Source: Coix lacryma-jobi var. lacryma-jobi
Taxonomy: Eukaryota; Streptophyta; Magnoliopsida; Poales; Poaceae
NCBI GenBank assembly: GCA_009763385.1
Contig: CM019828.1
Span: 24,251,000 to 24,314,999, forward strand
Direction of reading: 5' to 3'
DNA: 64,000 bases
Under the pieces are notes generated by a model. The model was not told where the DNA came from. It worked only from the letters and a program-made list of their open reading frames with translations, and did not search any database. This document shows, one piece after another, positions 1-13,200 of this stretch (positions are counted from its first letter, which is position 1; every line of letters starts with the position of its first letter). A program made the translations under genes and the position numbers.

Positions 1-386
1 TTGCTCATACTTAGAAAAAGAGAAGCTCGAAAGCCCTGGACACCTGGACAAACACAGACCACACCTTACCTTCCCACGAGTGTGTGGCTTACAACGCACG
101 ATGCATAGTGGATCCGTGCTGCCGGTGCTCAGAGTCGACGAGTCCATACAAGGCGCAACGAAACTATCGATACACATGGGAGCACGAGCCAAGGACGTCC
201 TTTCGCCAGACGACGGCCTCGCCGTCTCTAACTCCCGACAGGGTTTATTTTGCAAACTTTACTGTATAGAGACGATGCCGAAACCACTGTTGTACGTGCC
301 CTAAAGGTGCCTTACAATGGATAACTCTCAGCTCTTGCCTCCCCCTAGTGTGCTAGATGTCTAGCATATTTTGGACAGCAAACAAC
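1..386. other. Intergenic sequence left of the transposon nest
   Basis: No gene or repeat is recognised here. The last eight bases (379-386, CAAACAAC) are the left copy of the target-site duplication of the hAT-like element, and the sequence resumes at 32380. The short open frames at 80-304 lack any recognisable domain. Confidence 0.6.
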
Positions 387-1918
387 CACTGGCGGAGCCA
401 GGGGGTGCCAGCAGGGACCATGGCCCTCCTAACAATACAAAGTTTCTTATACTATATAGAGAGAGAGTTTAATAGTCTATGTTTATATTAAAATAATATA
501 GTAAGTAAAATCTTGTTATATATATCAACTAATGTCTAATATCTCTAAATAATAAGTATAGTAAAAATATTTTGATTTATCTAAATTTATTTGTCTATTG
601 TATTAAAATATATCTATTGAAATATTTTGTTCTACTAGACTACTTATGTTTCATTATACTTTACATTTTAAATAATGTATACTTGACTAGAAAAAAATTT
701 GGTGATCATCTCTTTTTACTATGAATCATATTATAGATATAGACGCTCACATACATACGCGTATGAAAGGATCAAGATGTCCAAGAGGGGGGTGAATTGG
801 GCTTCTCTAAAACTTTAGCAAGAATTAAAACCTATTAAGCCCAATTAACCCCCTTGTGCCTAGAAGTGTGTTTCTTTCTATTCTACCGCACAAAAGACCA
901 AGTCTATGTCACTCCTACTCTAGCAAAGCAATTCAATAGTGAATGAACAACAAATATATTGCGGAATTGAATTGCTCAAAGGTAAAAGCGTAAGTAAGGG
1001 AGTAGAGATGACAAGACGATCTCTTTGCCGAGGTATCGAGGTGTCGGCACACCCCCTAGTCCTCGTTGGAGCACCCGCGCAAGGGTATCGCTCCCCTTGA
1101 TCCGCGCAAGGATCAAGTGCTCACTACGAGTTGATTCTTCGTCACTCCGGCCCGATGAATCGCTCGCTACCGGTCACAACTTGACTTGGGTCATCCACAA
1201 AGCCTCCGGATGATCACCAAGCTCTTCGATCACCACCAAGCCGTCTAGGTGATGCCGATCACCAAGAGTAACAAGCTAGAACTCTCACTTGACCAAGACA
1301 AGGCCAACGAGATGGATGGATGCACACTTGCTACTCAATTCTCACTAGGAGGTCACTAATCCTCTCAATTAGCAAATCTCTCAACCTCACTAGGGCTCTT
1401 GCTCTTTCTCACACTCACAATGTGTCTCTCAGCAGATGGAAGTGACAAGAACACTCTAATGGAAGTGGAGGAGGAGTATAAATACTCCCCCAACCGGTCA
1501 TCCAAAACAGCACCAAACAGGTGACTCTGCGGGGGCATCGGAGGCTCCGATGCTAGGCATCGGACGCGCCGATGACCTCGACCAACGGTCAACTGTACAA
1601 CCTGTCAGACCTGTTAAAGGAGCATCGGACGCTGGGCAGTGTTGATGGTCCTTAAACACCTGTTTTACCATCAACATTTTACCCTAACATTCACCAAAAA
1701 GGCATGAAATGTAGTCAAATAGGTTTCAAACTAACCAAATTCCACATGTCCATAGATTTTGATTTGAATGCAGGATTTGAACCAAATTTGGATATTTGAA
1801 CCACCAAAGGCCAAGCCCACTCAGCAGGGCCCAATTGGGCCTCAGGGGGGTGGCGCCCGCCACACCTAGGTGGCGCCCGCCACTTGGGTTGGCCCAAGTC
1901 CACTCCCTGCCATGTCAC

Positions 1919-4900
1919 TGTGACACCCCAATTTTAAGAACAAAATTGGAGCACAATATATGTATGCCAGGATCAATTTTCATACATATATCCACCTCAT
2001 AGTAAATATCAAAACAATGCTTTATTAATAATAACGAACTTTATTACATAAATGACCCTCAGGTCTGAAATAAAAAAAAAAGTACAGACTCTCATGATAA
2101 CAGACGCTAATGAAGACTCTGAAGTAGTCGCGGAAGTCTGGACTCCATCTCCACAGGAAGGTCGACCGGGGGTAGCGCCATCCTAGTACAGGTCGTCAGG
2201 GTCGAAGCCACCGTCCTCTGGATACTCCGGCTCCTCGTGAACGTAGCCACCAGTGTCTCCGTAATCGCCAGCGTCTGGGTGGGGTAGCAGGGGGACAAAG
2301 AGGAAGGGTGAGTACATCGAAATGTACTCCGCAAGTGTAGGAAATAAATGCTTATGAGGCTTATAACAACGGTAGGCTGACTTTGTTTGACTCAAGCGCC
2401 TAAAGCGACACACCCTATTAATCCTATTAATCCTATGCACCTATTTACTAGGTTATAGACAGACTCTGTAGAAAAGTAACCACACTCGGAGTCGCACCGA
2501 GCAACCAACACCTGAAGTCCATCAGATGACCCGAACCCAAAACCAACCAGTAACCAACTAATCTCAAAGAAGTCCAAGCCGCTCGTGACCGTGAGCACGG
2601 CTGATATATCAGTTTTACACTCTGCAGAGGTTGCACATCGTTACCCATGAGTCGTGCAGATCCCGTCACGCTAAACACTGCCGAGGTGTATAGCAGGTTG
2701 CACTGCAAGGCCTTTACAAAACTCCCTCCAAGTCCGTTTTACACGTTCACTAAGGTTTCACCGCTAACAGTGGATATACGCACCACTGCAGAAGCCCCCT
2801 CTTGTGCCACAAATCCGACCCCGTGTAAACCCTCAACTTGGAGGCAATTAATTACTTGGCCAGGTCCAGCCCATCCAGATCCCATGGTTGCGCTGTCAAG
2901 CCGGGTTACATGCTCTGAGAACCGGGTCCTAGGGATCCAGGCAGGATAAATCTAGCACGAGCCCCGAACCAAAAACCAAATAAGAGCTGCCAAGTCCATG
3001 GCACAAAACCACCAATACGGGTCCATCCTGCCGGATTTACCTAATATCCATGTTACTACAAAATTACCATGTCCACATTCGTTTCATAAATCATTAATCA
3101 AGATTATAAACATTATAGCTCCCATCCCAAACATGACTGCAGGGCTAAGCAAAACACCTACCCGAACATCCCAAAACAGGTGACAAGGATAACATATACA
3201 AATTCTAGTAAACCCTAACATGGGATTCAAATTAATGACAAGCATGCATCTACAAGATCTAACTACTCTAGTACCAAAAGTAAAATAAGGTAGGTGCAAG
3301 ATGTTCAAGGACACTTGCCTTCGGACTGGGTCGAATCAACTGGGTCGCAAGGATGGTCTGGAGCGTCCTCGTACTCCGCACTCTCTGGCCCAATCAACAT
3401 ACATGGCACATGCCAAGCGAAATGAATAACAGTACAACAAACAGTATGAAAACAGTAAACTAATAGATCTACTGCGTAGAGAACGAAATTATGAATCTAA
3501 CGCAAGTTGAATGGGTCGAATCGGAGTTAAAACGAGCAAGTTATAAGCATTTGAATATGGATGGCAATTCTGTAGTTAAACCGAACTCAAATTCGTATTT
3601 AAAATAAATAAAATCTGAAAAAGAAAGTGGCGCGGACCGGGTCTCATTTTCCCGAAAGCTCAAGGGCTAGGGCGCTATTTTTGCAAGACTCAGTGAACAT
3701 CGTGATGGAGTGCGGGTTTATTCCTCAAGAAGTGGAGGGGTTTTCTGCAAAAGGATGAGGACGGCTGGCGCGGCTGCTGACCGTGAGCCACGTGGCGTAG
3801 CGCGACTGGTGGGGTGTTCCACGGAGCTCGTGGACGCGATGGCGTGGCACGGTGGGCGGAGTCCACCGGCTTGTGGACTGGGTCCATACCGCTTCGATCG
3901 GCGAGATCTAATCTCAGCCGATCAGCCGAGATCGGATGGCTGAGAGCGAAAGGGGAGGGTCAGGGTGACCGCCGGCGGGGTTTGGCACGGCGGCGCCTGT
4001 CTCCAGTGCGGTGGCGCCATGGCCAGGGCGTCTGGCGTGCTCGGGGAAGGCACCTAGGGTACGGTAGAGACTATGGGACATGGTGGGATCGAAAGAGGAC
4101 CTTACAGCGGTCTCGGTGGTGGTGCTCTTGGCGCCGGTGGAGATCCAGAGACGGCGGACGACGTGGAGGTCGCGGCGGCGGAGCTGCGGAGCTCTGGCGT
4201 GGTCGAGGGAGGCGTGCTCCGGCTCAGGTCCGTCCCGGGGTGGGTCTCCTAGGCGCTGAGCACCTCGGCAAACACGATGGAGGGCAGGGATGAGGGCGGT
4301 AGCTGGCCCTGCAGCGAGGTGGCGAGCTCGCGCCGGCTCGGCAATGGCGAGAGCGGCGGCAGAGTGCAGATGCAATCGGTGGGGCGTCTGGGGACCAGAG
4401 GAAGGGTGGGCGCGACGCGGTGGGGGTGGTACTTGTAGGACGGGGCGAAGGGTGGCGGCGGGTGCGTGCAGAAAGATCCCGAGGGGGGGGATATGGAGGA
4501 CGAGATCGCGCGGCATCGCGCGAAGGGCGGAGCGTCGGGTTGGGGAAGTGAGCGCTCGCAGGCGGATGGGAGCGGTGGTGTGCGCGCCTGCGCGGGTGGA
4601 TGCGCGGTGTCGGCGTGGAGCAGGCCGCGGAGGGGAGAGAGGAAGACGGGCCGGCCGGCTGGGCTTGGCCCATGCGGAGGGAGGAGAGTGATGGTGGCCC
4701 GGGGAAGCAAGGGAGGACGTGGGCCGAAAGGGTGAGGAGGGAGAGAGCGGGCCGGGAGAGGGGAAAAGAGAGGGAGTGGGGAGGCAGCGGGCTGGGCCGC
4801 GCGCGAAGAGAGGAGGAGGGGTGGGTTGGGCCGGCTGGAGAGAATGGGGAGGGTTGAGGCCCTTGCCAATCCTTTTCCTTTTCTTTCTAAATTCATTTTG

Positions 4901-5221
4901 AAATCCAAATTCAAATCTGTTTCAAAACAAAACTAGTTTGAAAATTTTGGAAACATCTTCTCTAGGTTTTGTAAATAAAACTTGATTTTGATTTTGTAAA
5001 ATTTCATAAACCTTCTTATTTGTTTTTCCAAATAGGATAAATCCGATTCGCCCTATACGGGTTTAATAAATCATTTACCACACAATAAAAATATGCAATG
5101 GCATGAATGCAACATGAAAATGATAAATAAATTTTATTTTCCTCCTCTAATAAACTAGCCAACCTATTTAATTTCTAATTCCTTTTATTAAATTGGGGAA
5201 AAATTAAATCAGGGTGTTACA
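1919..5221 (-). repeat. Tekay 3' LTR
   Basis: 3303 bp, the second copy of the LTR, sharing the same termini. It abuts the polypurine tract at 5222 and its outer end abuts the TSD GTCAC at 1914-1918. The GC-rich half (3690-4860) reads R/P/G-rich in several frames on both strands, typical of non-coding GC-rich DNA. Confidence 0.95.
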
Positions 5222-5235
5222 AACCTACCCCCCTT
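5222..5235 (-). other. Tekay polypurine tract
   Basis: The minus strand reads AAGGGGGGTAGGTT immediately before the 3' LTR, the expected primer for plus-strand DNA synthesis. Confidence 0.8.
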
Positions 5236-5256
5236 AGAAGAATCTCGTCCTCGAGA

Positions 5257-8200
5257 TTAGGAAGAGTCGGCGAAGAGATGAGGAAAATCTGCCCGAAGAT
5301 CATCTTCTTTCTCCCATGTGGCTTCTTCTTCGGAGTAATGCTTCCATTGCACCTTGCAGATTTTAATCCTCTTGTTGCGAGTGCCTCGTTCCATCGTGTC
5401 CAAAATCTTGATCGGCTCGGAGAAAGTCAGATCATCCCGCAGATCAAGCTCCTCCAGTGGCAACTGCTCCTCTGGAACTCTGAGGCATCTCTTCAGCTGG
5501 GATACATGGAATACATTATGGATACCTGCCAGTCGTGCAGGCAACTCCAGCTGATATGCAACTGCGCCTTTCTTGTCAATCACCTTGAAAGGGCCAATGA
5601 ATCTCGGAGACAACTTCCCCTTGACATTAAACCTCCGAAGACCTCTGAAAGGTGACACCTTCAGATAGACATAGTCCCCAATCTGGAATTCCAGCTCCCG
5701 TCGTCTGACATCTGCATAACTCTTCTGTCTAGACTGAGCTGTCTTCAGGTTGCTTCTGATCTGCCTGACCTGTTCCTCAGCTTCCTCTATAGACTCGGGG
5801 CCAAAGACTTTCCTTTCTCCAACCTGATTCCAGAACAGAGGAGTTCTGCACTTCCTGCCATACAGTGCTTCAAACGGTGACATCTTCAGACTGGCCTGAT
5901 AGCTGTTGTTATATGAGAACTCTGCATATGGCAGACTCACATCCCAACTCTGGCTGTTCTGAAGCGCACTGGCTCTCAACATATCCTCCAGAATCTGATT
6001 CACCCTCTCTGTCTGACCATCAGTCTGAGGGTGATAAGCCGAACTGAAACTGAGGCGAGTGTCCATAGACTCATGCAACCGCTTCCAGAATCTGGATGTG
6101 AACTGTGTACCTCTGTCGGATACTATGATCTTAGGTACTCCATGCAAGCATACAATGCGGGTCATGTACAGCTCTGCCAGCTTCGGACCCTGATACGTCT
6201 CCTTGACCGGAATGAAGTGAGCCACCTTGGTCAACCGATCAACTATGACCCAAATGGAATCATATCCGGACTGTGTCCTGGGCAAACCAGTGATGAAATC
6301 CATGCTGATCTGTTCCCATTTCCACTCTGGAACCTGCAAAGGCTGTAGCAAACCAGCTGGTCTCTGATGTTGGGCCTTAACCCTCTGACATGTGTCACAC
6401 AAGGCCACATACTCTGCTACTTCTCTCTTCATCCCATACCACCAGTAATACTGCTTCAGATCCTGGTACATCTTGGTACTACCTGGGTGAAGAGAGTAGG
6501 CTGAATCATGAGCTTCTCTCAAGATCAACTCCTTGATAGCCTTCACATCCGGAACACAGATCCTGCCTCTGAACCATAAGACACCCTGACCATCCTCTGC
6601 GAAGCCTGGGGCTTTGTCCTCCTTGATCAACTGTCTGATCTCCAGAAGATACTCATCAGTGAGCTGCCCTACCCGGATATCACGCTCAAGTGTCGAATCA
6701 ACCTCTAAGGCTACTGCATCAGTGTGGCCAAGAATACCCAAGTTGAGCTTCACAAACTCCTCATGCAACTCGGGCTGCTGCTCCTTGATCTCAAGCACAT
6801 TACAGTAGACCTTCCTGCTCAAGGCATCTGCAACAACATTCGCCTTGCCTGGATGATAGTTGATACTCAGATCATAGTCTTTGATCAACTCGAGCCATCT
6901 CCGTTGGCGGAGATTCAGATCTGGCTGGGTGAAGATGTACTTCAGGCTCTTATGATCAGTGTATATCTCTGTCTTCTTGCCCATCAGATAGTGCCTCCAG
7001 ATCTTCAGAGCATGAACAACAGCTGCCAACTCAAGATCATGTGTAGGATAATTTAGCTCATGCTTCCTGAGCTGTCTCGAGGCATAGGCAATCACACGAC
7101 CTTCCTGCATAAGCACACATCCCAGGCCCTGACGCGAAGCATCACAATAGACCGTGAAGTTCTTCTGGACATCTGGCATGACAAGAATAGGAGCAGAGGT
7201 CAATCTCGCTTTCAGCTCCTCGAAACCAGTCTGGCATTCAGGGGACCATACAAACTTGGCACCCTTCTCAGTCAATCTCGTCATCGGCTTCACGATCTTG
7301 GAGAATCCCTCAATGAATCTGCGATAATATCCTGCCATACCGAGGAAACTCCGAATCTCAGTAACGCTCTCAGGTACCTTCCAGTCCAATATATCTTGGA
7401 CCTTGCCTGGATCCACTGATACACCACCCTCTGAGATGATATGCCCCAAATACGCTACCTTCTTCAACCAGAACTCGCATTTGCTCAGCTTCGCATACAA
7501 CTGATGCTCTCTGAGCTTCTGCAACACTAATCTCAGATGCTTCTCATGTTCTTCTTCAGTCTTCGAGAATATCAGGATATCATCAAGGAACACCACGACG
7601 AACAGATCCAAAAACTCCATGAAGACCTTGTTCATCAGATACATGAAGAAAGCTGGGGCATTAGTCAAGCCGAAGGACATCACTGTGTACTCATATAGCC
7701 CATATCGAGTTACGAATGCCGTCTTCGGGATATCAGCTTCACGAATCTTCAGCTGATTATAACCTGTTTGCAGGTCAATCTTCGAGAACACATGAGCACC
7801 CTTCAACTGATCAAACAGATCATCAATGCGAGGAATCGGGTACTTGTTCTTGATGGTAGCTTCATTTAATGCGCGGTAATCAACGCACATCCGCAGACCT
7901 CCATCCTTCTTCGGAACAAAGATCACAGGGGCTCCCCACGGGGATGTACTAGGACGAATATGCCCCTTCTCTAACTGCTCTTGGATCTGCGTCTTCAGCT
8001 CGGCTAGCTTTTCGGCATCCATTCTATATGGTCGCCTGTATATAGGTGCAGTGCCAGGAACTAAATCAATAGAGAACTCAATCTCACGATCAGGTGGCAT
8101 ACCTGGCACTTTCTGGAAGACATCAGGGAACTCCTTAACAACTCGGATATCAGGTACCACGACTGCCTCATACACTCTGGCTGCCTTCATCATCCTTGGC

Positions 8201-9874
8201 GGTGCCTGATATAGAACCTCGGTGCCGTCTGGATGCTTCACCGTGATGGTCCGTTGAGCACAATCGATAATGCCATGATATCTGCCCAACCAGTCCATAC
8301 CCAGAATAATATCCACCTCTTGCGACTCCAGGACGACGAGATGAGAAGGGAAGGCTACCCCCCTTATGAATAAGCTTACATTGGGGCATATATACTCTGT
8401 CAACATTTCTCCTCCAGGAGACTTGACTAGCAGCTTGCTTTTCAACAAAGACTTAGGCAGGTTACATCTTGCTATGCATGGTGCTGATATGAATGAATGC
8501 GATGCCCCAGAATCGAACAACACAGTAACAGGATATGCGTCAATGGAGAACGTACCAATCACCACATCGGGAGCCTCCTGAGCTGACTCCAGTGCCACAT
8601 GGTTCACCTTCCCATGCCTGAAGTTCTGGCCACCATTCCTGTTCTGGTTCTGCTGTCGAGGTGCTGGTGGAGCCTGCTGCCTGGTCGGGCACTGGTTGGC
8701 CAAGTGCCCAAGCTGGTGGCACTTGTAGCACGGACCAAGCTGACCTGCCCCCTGTGCTGGACGGGGCTGCTGCGGAGCTGGAAGACCCTGGCGAGGTGCC
8801 TGAGCCTGGCGAGGCGGCTGCTGCTGCTGCTGCTGAGGTGGAGCCTGGTACTGTGGAGCTGGGTGCCTGTACTGAGGAGCGGGCTGCCGGGACTGGGGCG
8901 GGCGGTACTGCTGCTGCTGGGGAATCTGCCTGGAAGCTGAGGCAGGTGGAGCGTAGCGGGGACGAGTAGAGCTGCCTGAGGACTGTCCCTGGTACGTCAT
9001 CTTCCTCTTGCGATCTGCATCGAGGTCCTTCCGTTCCTTCTCCACCGCGAAGGCACGGTCAACCAGCTTCTGAAATGAGGAATACTCATTTGAAGCTAGG
9101 GCATAGCGGAGTCCTGGGTTAAGCCCATGCCTAAAGCAGATAACAGTTTTATCATTTATTAGGTAACGAAAAGAATGAACAAGGGTATATGAAGAATATA
9201 TTTAATATGAAAGAATGACAGAGATCTTGCCTGAAGCACTCCTGCTTCTTATCATCCGTGTCCACGTCATCTGGGGCGTAACGGGACAGCTGGCTGAACC
9301 GCGTGAGATACTCACGCACTGTCATCGCGCCCTGCCTGAGATCCTGGAACTCGCGGCGCTTCACCCTGATCTCGCCGAGAGGGACGTACTGGTCGCGGAA
9401 TGCCCTGCGGAACTCCTCCCAAGTGATCGAGTCGGCGTCCGCATGAGCTGCGGTGTACGCAGTCCACCAGTTCTTCGCCGGGCCCTGAAGCTGGTGCGAG
9501 GCGTAGAGGGCCTTATCAAGGTCCCCGACATGGGCAAGCTGCAACTTGCCTGTAATCGTCTCGAGCCAATCATCTGCGTCCATTGGCTCTATGGCGTGGT
9601 GGAACACTGGAGGGCGCGTCGTCATGAAGCTCCTGAGAGTGTCATCCGGTCGGGGTGGCTGTGCAGCTCCTGCACCCTGAGCACCCTGGGCAGCCTGCGC
9701 CATCTGCTGCATGTGCTGCATGATCTGGGCCATGTTCTCCATCATCTCATTCTGCACCTGGGCCATCTGGAGCGGGTCGTACGGGGGCGGAGGTGGATGA
9801 GGCGGCTGGTTGCCACCTGCCCCGCTCCCGCCAGCATTACCGGCGTTACCCGCGCTGCTCCTGGTGTCAACCAT
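5257..9874 (-). CDS. Tekay gag-pol polyprotein, two exons
   Basis: Exon 1 is 9874-9231 and exon 2 is 9130-5257; joining them gives one frame of about 1505 residues. Exon 1 holds a proline-rich N-terminus, an M/Q-rich coil and the retrotransposon gag domain (roughly residues 90-214). Exon 2 continues the gag C-terminus, a P/Q-rich linker, a zinc knuckle CYKCHQLGHLANQC, the aspartic protease LFDSGASHSFIS (near 8515), reverse transcriptase with the catalytic FLDDILIFS (near 7590), RNase H (YCDASRQGLG near 7150), integrase with its HHCC finger (near 6520), DRGTQF and the TDGQTER glutamate (near 6025), and a chromodomain at the C-terminus (5257-5420). Without splicing, exon 1 runs 26 codons into the intron and stops at 9152. 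All catalytic residues I looked for are present. The start is the first ATG after the primer site with a strong gag reading. Confidence 0.9.
9131..9230 (-). other. Predicted 100-bp GC-AG intron in Tekay gag-pol
   Basis: On the minus strand the exon ends CTTCAG and the intron begins GCAAGATC, matching the AG/GCAAG donor of GC-AG introns. The acceptor is CTGCTTTAG/GCATGG. The intron is AT-rich between GC-richer coding flanks and has a branch-like CTAATAA about 30 bases upstream of the acceptor. Its removal restores one frame through the conserved gag segment following the C-F-R motif. It sits inside the gag region, before the zinc knuckle. Confidence 0.8.
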
Positions 9875-10239
9875 CTGTTACATTTTCCACGAGTAAGAGT
9901 GAGATGTGATAGATAGATATATAACAACCCTGGTTTGGTTAATTAATTTGATTAGTAAAATATTTAAACAAATGATGTCGCTGCAACCTGACGGTCGCAA
10001 CACACCAACAATCATTACAAAGAACCAAAACATTACATATGCACAAGTACATGTCATTCAACGACCTACGAGATCACATAATTATGGAGGGCTTCTTACG
10101 AGTTTGGAGGACCTACTTTTAAACAAAATTTGAATTTTCAGCAGAGACAGGCTACAGAAGTGGGAAAAGGGGTCAGACTTTATAAAAATAGTTTTGTAAA
10201 TTCGACGACTGACTAGGGTAGCGTCCTACGGTCAACACA

Positions 10240-10251
10240 GCTCCGATACCA
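10240..10251 (-). other. Tekay primer-binding site (initiator Met tRNA)
   Basis: On the minus strand TGGTATCGGAGC, three bases after the LTR end, differing from the canonical TGGTATCAGAGC at one base. Confidence 0.85.
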
Positions 10252-10254
10252 CTC

Positions 10255-13200
10255 TGTGACACCCCAATTTTAAGAACAAAATTGGAGCACAATATATGTA
10301 TGCCAGGATCAATTTTCATACATATATCCACCTCATAGTAAATATCAAAACAATGCTTTATTAATAATAACGAACTTTATTACATAAATGACCCTCAGGT
10401 CTGAAATAAAAAAAAAAGTACAGACTCTCATGATAACAGACGCTAATGAAGACTCTGAAGTAGTCGCGGAAGTCTGGACTCCATCTCCACAGGAAGGTCG
10501 ACCGGGGGTAGCGCCATCCTAGTACAGGTCGTCAGGGTCGAAGCCACCGTCCTCTGGATACTCCGGCTCCTCGTGAACGTAGCCACCAGTGTCTCCGTAA
10601 TCGCCAGCGTCTGGGTGGGGTAGCAGGGGGACAAAGAGGAAGGGTGAGTACATCGAAATGTACTCCGCAAGTGTAGGAAATAAATGCTTATGAGGCTTAT
10701 AACAACGGTAGGCTGACTTTGTTTGACTCAAGCGCCTAAAGCGACACACCCTATTAATCCTATTAATCCTATGCACCTATTTACTAGGTTATAGACAGAC
10801 TCTGTAGAAAAGTAACCACACTCGGAGTCGCACCGAGCAACCAACACCTGAAGTCCATCAGATGACCCGAACCCAAAACCAACCAGTAACCAACTAATCT
10901 CAAAGAAGTCCAAGCCGCTCGTGACCGTGAGCACGGCTGATATATCAGTTTTACACTCTGCAGAGGTTGCACATCGTTACCCATGAGTCGTGCAGATCCC
11001 GTCACGCTAAACACTGCCGAGGTGTATAGCAGGTTGCACTGCAAGGCCTTTACAAAACTCCCTCCAAGTCCGTTTTACACGTTCACTAAGGTTTCACCGC
11101 TAACAGTGGATATACGCACCACTGCAGAAGCCCCCTCTTGTGCCACAAATCTGACCCCGTGTAAACCCTCAACTTGGAGGCAATTAATTACTTGGCCAGG
11201 TCCAGCCCATCCAGATCCCATGGTTGCGCTGTCAAGCCGGGTTACATGCTCTGAGAACCGGGTCCTAGGGATCCAGGCAGGATAAATCTAGCACGAGCCC
11301 CGAACCAAAAACCAAATAAGAGCTGCCAAGTCCATGGCACAAAACCACCAATACGGGTCCATCCTGCCGGATTTACCTAATATCCATGTTACTACAAAAT
11401 TACCATGTCCACATTCGTTTCATAAATCATTAATCAAGATTATAAACATTATAGCTCCCATCCCAAACATGACTGCAGGGCTAAGCAAAACACCTACCCG
11501 AACATCCCAAAACAGGTGACAAGGATAACATATACAAATTCTAGTAAACCCTAACATGGGATTCAAATTAATGACAAGCATGCATCTACAAGATCTAACT
11601 ACTCTAGTACCAAAAGTAAAATAAGGTAGGTGCAAGATGTTCAAGGACACTTGCCTTCGGACTGGGTCGAATCAACTGGGTCGCAAGGATGGTCTGGAGC
11701 GTCCTCGTACTCCGCACTCTCTGGCCCAATCAACATACATGGCACATGCCAAGCGAAATGAATAACAGTACAACAAACAGTATGAAAACAGTAAACTAAT
11801 AGATCTACTGCGTAGAGAACGAAATTATGAATCTAACGCAAGTTGAATGGGTCGAATCGGAGTTAAAACGAGCAAGTTATAAGCATTTGAATATGGATGG
11901 CAATTCTGTAGTTAAACCGAACTCAAATTCGTATTTAAAATAAATAAAATCTGAAAAAGAAAGTGGCGCGGACCGGGTCTCATTTTCCCGAAAGCTCAAG
12001 GGCTAGGGCGCTATTTTTGCAAGACTCAGTGAACATCGTGATGGAGTGCGGGTTTATTCCTCAAGAAGTGGAGGGGTTTTCTGCAAAAGGATGAGGACGG
12101 CTGGCGCGGCTGCTGACCGTGAGCCACGTGGCGTAGCGCGACTGGTGGGGTGTTCCACGGAGCTCGTGGACGCGATGGCGTGGCACGGTGGGCGGAGTCC
12201 ACCGGCTTGTGGACTGGGTCCATACCGCTTCGATCGGCGAGATCTAATCTCAGCCGATCAGCCGAGATCGGATGGCTGAGAGCGAAAGGGGAGGGTCAGG
12301 GTGACCGCCGGCGGGGTTTGGCACGGCGGCGCCTGTCTCCAGTGCGGTGGCGCCATGGCCAGGGCGTCTGGCGTGCTCGGGGAAGGCACCTAGGGTACGG
12401 TAGAGACTATGGGACATGGTGGGATCGAAAGAGGACCTTACAGCGGTCTCGGTGGTGGTGCTCTTGGCGCCGGTGGAGATCCAGAGACGGCGGACGACGT
12501 GGAGGTCGCGGCGGCGGAGCTGCGGAGCTCTGGCGTGGTCGAGGGAGGCGTGCTCCGGCTCAGGTCCGTCCCGGGGTGGGTCTCCTAGGCGCTGAGCACC
12601 TCGGCAAACACGATGGAGGGCAGGGATGAGGGCGGTAGCTGGCCCTGCAGCGAGGTGGCGAGCTCGCGCCGGCTCGGCAATGGCGAGAGCGGCGGCAGAG
12701 TGCAGATGCAATCGGTGGGGCGTCTGGGGACCAGAGGAAGGGTGGGCGCGACGCGGTGGGGGTGGTACTTGTAGGACGGGGCGAAGGGTGGCGGCGGGTG
12801 CGTGCAGAAAGATCCCGAGGGGGGGGATATGGAGGACGAGATCGCGCGGCATCGCGCGAAGGGCGGAGCGTCGGGTTGGGGAAGTGAGCGCTCGCAGGCG
12901 GATGGGAGCGGTGGTGTGCGCGCCTGCGCGGGTGGATGCGCGGTGTCGGCGTGGAGCAGGCCGCGGAGGGGAGAGAGGAAGACGGGCCGGCCGGCTGGGC
13001 TTGGCCCATGCGGAGGGAGGAGAGTGATGGTGGCCCGGGGAAGCAAGGGAGGACGTGGGCCGAAAGGGTGAGGAGGGAGAGAGCGGGCCGGGAGAGGGGA
13101 AAAGAGAGGGAGTGGGGAGGCAGCGGGCTGGGCCGCGCGCGAAGAGAGGAGGAGGGGTGGGTTGGGCCGGCTGGAGAGAATGGGGAGGGTTGAGGCCCTT

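Noticed and set aside
3690..4914. Many ORFs of 60-221 codons on both strands in the GC-rich part of the Tekay LTR, repeated at 12026-13250
   Set aside because: They overlap each other on both strands, are R/P/G- or S/P-rich, carry no domain, and appear twice only because the LTR is duplicated.
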